A DNA stretch of 64,000 bases from Hymenopellis radicata (taxonomy: Eukaryota > Basidiomycota > Agaricomycetes > Agaricales > Physalacriaceae): contig JADNRX010000014.1 in the NCBI GenBank assembly GCA_015501595.1, positions 124,001-188,000 of the forward strand, written 5' to 3'. Of the stretch, positions 59,485 through 64,000 are shown piece by piece. The number at the start of each line of letters is the position of its first letter. Within the stretch, counting starts at the first letter, position 1. The translations under genes were made by a program, and so were the position numbers. The notes below the pieces were generated by a model, which searched no databases, was not told where the DNA came from, and was given only the letters and a program-made list of their open reading frames with translations.

Positions 59485-60834
59485 ATGGCCGCCCCGTCGA
59501 TGGCTGCGGCGCTGGCCGCGTCGCTCCCCGCTCAGAGCTCTACACCAGCTCCCTCGGCGCCAACTTATGAAGCCATTCCCGCGTCGATGTCTGAAGTGAT
59601 TGACATTGAAGCCAGTATACCGCTCAACTACGTGCAATTAGATGGGATGGTGTGTGCAGGCCTTTGCTGTGTATCTTTCTCCCAGTATCTCAGAGTAACA
59701 GGTGTTTCGTTAGGTTGTATCCAAAATATTGAAGCATGCACGCGAAGCGCCAGCTACATCTGCTCATGGTCTTCTACTTGGTCTTGATCTAGACGGCACC
59801 CTAGAAGTCTCCAACTCCTTCCCCCTACCCCATCATAGCAGCGATGAAGACGATAAGACGTCAAAATTCTCCGGTTCATTCTTCATCTTTTCAAAGAGAT
59901 ATACTTTTCTGAACTGTTCTACAGCGCGCTATCAAACCTCTATGCTTAGATCATTAAAAGAGGTGCAATCCGATGACAGCGTCGTTGGCTTTTACCAAGC
60001 TACTACTTTGGGCGCATTCTTCAACCAAAGCCTGGTCGAGACACAGGCTATCCATCAGGAAAAGCTTCGCCACGGTGGTGTAGTCGTTATCCACGGTAAG
60101 ACCATTGGAAATCTCGATCTGCTCGGAGAAAAAACTCACCGTCCGCAAGATATCACTCAAACTGCGCGAGGGAACGCATCTTTCCGTGCCTTCCGACTGA
60201 CATCTTCGTTCTTGGACGCATACAAGAAGAAAAGCTTCAACTCGGCTAGGTTAGGGCCATTGGAATCTCGAAAGCCGACCTCGAATGCTGACTTGTTTCT
60301 TCCATAGTCTGGTTAATCATCGACTAACGTTCTCATCGATCCTTACAGAAATACCTCTCAAAATCCGAACGAACCCTTTGCTTAGTTCGTTCCTTGGCGG
60401 CCTGTCAGAGACGGCCACAGGTTCGAAATCTGCGGCTGGTAGTGATTCCGCGCTTCCTCCATCCTTTTCAGTCTTAGATCTTGGGTCTGCTGGCCTGACA
60501 AAGAACCTCGAGCAGATTGGCAGAGGCCATCGATGGGTACCGAACAGAAGAGGGCAATCTAGCGTACTTGTCTCGCCAGATCGCCCGAGAGCGGGCCAAG
60601 GCGGACAACTATGTGGCGAGGCGCAAGGAGGAAAATGCGACGCGCATTGCTCAAGGCCTGCCTCCTTTACCAGAGGAAGACGTGACCCGGCTATTCAAGA
60701 TTCCAGCGGAGCCAAATCGGTTGGAGAGCATGTTGTTGTTGGGACAGGTGGATGCATACGCGAAGAGCATGGCAGGGGCCTCGAGTACTGGACTTGTCAA
60801 GATGTATGCCGCGCGGGCGGGCAACAACGCCTGA
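59485..60834 (+). CDS. Translation initiation factor eIF3 subunit h (one apparent insertion)
   Basis: MPN-domain subunit of eIF3. Start MAAPSMAAALAASLPAQSST (Ala/Ser/Pro-rich), then LNYVQLDGMVVSKILKHARE, GLLLGLDLDGTLEVSNSFPL, SMLRSLKEVQSDDSVVGFYQ, TTLGAFFNQSLVETQAI, VVVIHDITQTARGNASFRAF, SLVNHRLTFSSILTEIPLKI and RTNPLLSSFL. C-terminal half: NLEQI, AEAIDGYRTEEGNLAYLSRQ, ARRKEENATRIAQGLPPLPE and EDVTRLFKIPAEPNRLESML. The MPN metal motif is absent, as is usual for eIF3h. At 60529-60530 one G appears to be extra (ATTGGCAGAG; ATTGCAGAG would keep the frame from NLEQI to AEAIDGY). Four short introns. Confidence 0.9.
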
Positions 60835-61072
60835 ACTGCACGCTGTACCTATACTTGACGCTCCAACGTCTGATTTCGATTATCGATAATTTTGTAAAAT
60901 ATGTGACACCCTATGTGCTCATTTGCTAAGACTGCGGAAACCAACCCCAAAATGATGTTTTAAATAAGGCGAGTACTTAACTCCGCTCAGGTTACCATAG
61001 GCCTCGTTTCCTCCTCACCTTTCCTCCTCACCTTCCCTCCGCTCTTTTGGGATTTCCTTTCATTTCAAGCGT

Positions 61073-61080
61073 ATATAAAC
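61073..61080 (+). promoter_or_regulatory. TATA box of the loosenin-like gene
   Basis: TATATAAA at 61073-61080, 41-48 bp before the start codon at 61121, follows a pyrimidine-rich stretch with a short direct repeat (TTTCCTCCTCACC twice, 61009-61034). This is the usual layout of strongly expressed fungal genes. Confidence 0.6.
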
Positions 61081-61120
61081 GCCCGACTGTCACTCATCCT
61101 CAATACCCTGTCCTGCAGCC

Positions 61121-62088
61121 ATGTTGTTCCGCAATCTTGTCCTCGCCGTGGCTTTTGCCACATCCACAATGGCATCGCCAGCCCATGCTCCCATAGATGG
61201 TGGACGCTTGCTTCGCCATCGCGGTCTTGCTGCACGGGTCGCAGAACCCCAGGTTGCTGCTGATCCCATCTACTCTGGTGCACGAAAGATTCGTCGCACA
61301 GGACGTCGCGACCTCACCCGTCGCCAATGCAGGACCCGCAGCAGCAGCTCGTCAGAATCAGTTGCCGCGACCCCCGTCTCGTCCCAGGCAGCTGCAGTCG
61401 TTCAGCCATCAACGGAGGCTGCTCAGCCCGAGACCACGTCCACCGAAGACCAGACTTCTACTACGGCACAGTTTGTGCCGGAGACAACATCTACCGCAGA
61501 ACAAGCCCAATACACCCCTCCCGCCGATACCACCACTGTCGAAGAAGCCACTTCCACCTCCACTGCAGAGTCTTCAGGCTCTACCGGTGACAGCAGCTCC
61601 GGTTCTGGATCTCACACCGGAGAGAGTGCGTATTTTTTAGCCGCTTCATCAAGAAGATGTGCTAACTTCTATTCCCTAGTCACATTTTACGCGACCGGTC
61701 TGGGAGCGTGCGGCATCACAAATGTAGACACCGACCCCATATGTGCTGTGTCCACCATGATCTTCGACAACTATCCGTAGGGTCTTCCTTACATTCTTTA
61801 TGTCTTTATTCATTCTCGTTTCAGCGGTTACGACGGCGTCAACCCCAACAATAATCCCATCTGTGGCAAGAAGATCCAGGTCAACTGTACGTGTTGATAT
61901 TCTTCTTACTGATGCATGATTCTTACCCAAGCACCGACACAGACCAAGGCAAGACCACCACTGTAACAGTCACTGACCGCTGCGGAGGCTGTGCCGAAAA
62001 TGATCTCGATTTCTCGCCCACCTCGTTCACTATACTCGCAGACCAGTCACTAGGCCGCTTGACTGGTGCCACCTGGGATTATGTGTAA
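61121..62088 (+). CDS. Secreted DPBB-fold protein, loosenin/expansin-like
   Basis: Start MLFRNLVLAVAFATSTMASP is a clear signal peptide. A basic stretch with KIRRTGRR and LTRR may be a processing site. A long Ser/Thr-rich linker follows (TSTEDQTSTTAQFVPETTST), likely O-glycosylated, then a C-terminal double-psi beta-barrel domain: VTFYATGLGACGITNVDTDP, AVSTMIFDNYPGYDGVNPNN, NPICGKKIQVNYQG, TVTVTDRCGGC and NDLDFSPTSFTILADQSLGR. The catalytic-type Asp and the paired cysteines of the loosenin/RlpA-like group are present. Such proteins loosen cellulose or other wall polymers without hydrolysis in wood- or litter-decay fungi; substrate here unproven. Three short introns. Confidence 0.85.
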
Positions 62089-62407
62089 TATACCCCTACT
62101 CTTCTTATGTTTATTGTTATGTCCTCAATGCTCGATGCATTTCCCGCTCAGTACGGGCTAGGAGCCGTCGCTATATAACGCATGTTGATCTTGCTTTGTA
62201 CTTACCGTATACACACTTAACACTTACATCTATACCGGAATGGAAGCTGTTTACAGCAGTCAACACATTCCTGTGCACGCATTGAAAACGTTCTTGTCAG
62301 TTTGACGGAAATGAGACTGATCACGGATGGTTGCCTAATATCCCCCAAAATGTGTATTCTTGGCCGGGGTGAACATGGAAGCATAAAATCTGCCTAAAAT
62401 ACATCAA
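62089..62407. other. Convergent 3' spacer
   Basis: About 320 bp between the 3' ends of the loosenin-like gene (plus) and the IPI1-like gene (minus). No gene or RNA recognised. Confidence 0.5.
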
Positions 62408-64000
62408 TCAACGCGACACAGATGCCCAGTACTCCCCCTCTGTGGAGCCAATCAACGTGGAAGAAATCGCTCCACTAAGCGCATCTCCAGGCACCACCAA
62501 CGTTGCTGCCACCTCAAGTGCTAGCCGCCGTACAATCGAAGATGGGGGCAGCTTCGTATACGGTCCTGGTATCGATCCCCGCGATGCGTGCAAGATCACA
62601 AAGTACGGCATAAACCTGGTCCGCAGCGAGGTAACAGTCTCGAATCCGACATGAGCGCAACGCACGACAAATCCAAACGGAGCACACACCTTGCTGCCCT
62701 TTGTACCCCTTTGCAGGACACGGAGAAGGAACCGCAAAATTATCTGACGCGCAAATTAAATTTCAGGACACGCAGTGCAGGACGATGATCGCGTGTGCGA
62801 TGACGATTTACCTCTGATAGATCTAGGTTGCCACTGCCAAGTTCCCAGAGCGTCTTGGGGAGCTCTCCAACGAAAATTTCTAGGGTGCTCGGGGACACGT
62901 GCTTGCGCTCCAGCTAGGCATCGAGGTTAGGCCGAAAGCAGTGTACCAAGGTCAATCAGCTCTTACGAGAATAAGACGAGTGAGAAACTCCGTCGCCGGT
63001 CGTTTCAGTGCAGACTTTGCAGACAGCGAAATTGCGTGCGTGACTACGGCATCGAGGACATCGCCAGACCTGATCAGGGACCATATTGTGGGGAGCAACG
63101 ATGTGTATGCTGCCGAGGTTAATTTACCCGCGTCGAGCGCGTCCAGCACGTACCCTCTGACTGCTTCGTCGCGGGAACCTCCTTCGGAATGGATGTCGGA
63201 TGCTATTAATGATGATAACTCGCAGTAGATGATGTTCAACTCCTGGAACGCCTGTTCGATCTGAAGGGCAGGTTGGACAGCGCAGCAGGATATTATTTGA
63301 GGACGGTACCTTGATATCACGCCGCCCGCTTGGAGTGAAAGGGAAGAATGGTGCCATATGTCCTAGGAGCGTGGACAGATCATCGAGAGGCGAATGAGAT
63401 TTTCCTTTGGAGTGGCTAGCGCTTCGAAGGATCTCTCCATACAGCGCGCGCGAAATATCGGCTACAGCAAGAGCCAACTGCAGCTCAGTTTCAGGAGGAT
63501 TACCAGCGGGTGAAAAGACGACGGGAGAGCAGTCAAGAAACGTCGACACTAAAGTTGAATGTAGGACTCGAGCCAGATGCTATAAAGAACTTGAGTTGAT
63601 TGACCACGGTCGAAAAAGCCAGCTTACAGCGATGAAAATCTCGTTGTTCGTGGACCCTCCGACTTCTGGAATATCCAGCAAGTCATTCAAGTACAAACCC
63701 TTTGCAGACGAACTTGACGCGGGAGTTTGATTAGGGAATACGAAATCCTCGTTCCCAGTCTCGTCATCGTACTCTTCTGCCCATCGTCGACTAGAAAGCG
63801 GAGGGTTGACAGACAAAGGTTGAAGCAGGTTATCGAAGACAGAGTATGCCTCGGGGGAATCGAATGAAGAGGCGAGGTACCATCGTGGATTGTCGTTAGA
63901 TTTGGTAGAGGCCAAAGCTTTTCGAATAAATGTAGCCAGAGATTTCAGAACGACAAGTTTCGACTGAGATAATTGGATGAGTGCCGCATCGAGAAAAGAT
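62408..64000 (-). CDS. 3' part of an IPI1/TEX10-like ribosome biogenesis protein (5' end outside window)
   Basis: Open from the right edge: FLDAALIQLSQSKLVVLKSL then ATFIRKAL, RWYLASSFDSPEAYSVFDNL, SSAKGLYLNDLLDIPEVGG, VSTFLDCSPVVFSPAGNPPE, ADISRALYGEILRSASHSKG, QAFQELNIIYC, HAISLSAKSALKRPATEFLT, LERKHVSPSTLEIFVGELPK, IILRFLLRVLQRGTKGSK and TSLRTRFMPYFVILHASRGS, ending EGEYWASVSR. The helical-repeat character and the final RFMPYFVILHASRG-IPGPYTKLP stretch recall fungal IPI1/human TEX10, which act in 60S maturation with Rix1. Six or so introns; one (63061-63119) may be retained since its frame is open. Resemblance is by memory only. Confidence 0.5.

Overview
The window is nuclear DNA of a filamentous basidiomycete, most likely Agaricomycotina. 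The evidence is gene density (about one gene per 1.8 kb), many introns of 45-70 bp per gene with CTRAY-like branch points, and the gene set: a velvet regulator, a Pil1-type eisosome protein, Elongator and Mediator subunits, and a loosenin-like secreted DPBB protein. No rRNA, tRNA, transposon, CRISPR or viral sequence is recognisable.

Layout from left to right. 1-6.5 kb: end of a minus-strand gene, ribosomal protein eL32, a PAS-kinase-type Ser/Thr kinase, and TEF1. 6.7-11.7 kb: a membrane-anchored GNAT acetyltransferase, about 1.3 kb without a gene, then a VosA/VelB-like velvet factor. 11.7-23.7 kb: a large SH3 plus Ras-association scaffold, ELP5, a small-molecule methyltransferase, SNF4 (AMPK gamma) head-to-head with the Rsp5 adaptor SSH4, and a single-pass membrane protein whose frame is broken by a 28-bp tandem duplication. 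23.9-36.5 kb: cytosolic AspRS head-to-head with mitochondrial aspartate aminotransferase, an orphan Ser/Pro-rich protein, VAM7, eIF4E head-to-head with MTM1, and PIL1. 36.5-39.2 kb: two divergently transcribed genes of one unnamed helical family, which share an exon of identical length and phase. 39.9-51.7 kb: SPF30, RIO2 head-to-head with NAA40, a complex I NDUFB11-like subunit, glycine cleavage H protein, mitochondrial EF-Tu head-to-head with PEX14, and the golgin IMH1. 52-64 kb: MED5, a C2H2 protein, a ZRC1-type zinc transporter head-to-head with eIF3h, the loosenin-like protein, and the 3' part of an IPI1/TEX10-like gene that runs off the window.

Most genes are housekeeping genes in translation, mitochondrial function, trafficking and transcription. 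They are often arranged as head-to-head pairs with 130-310 bp between start codons.

Two points need attention. First, at least ten conserved genes need single-base corrections, nearly all one base missing from a short homopolymer. This looks like uncorrected sequencing or assembly error, so broken frames here should not be read as pseudogenes. Second, the divergent paralog pair at 36.5-39.2 kb is the best candidate for undescribed biology. Exon boundaries were worked out by eye from splice consensus and family resemblance; no alignment or search was run.
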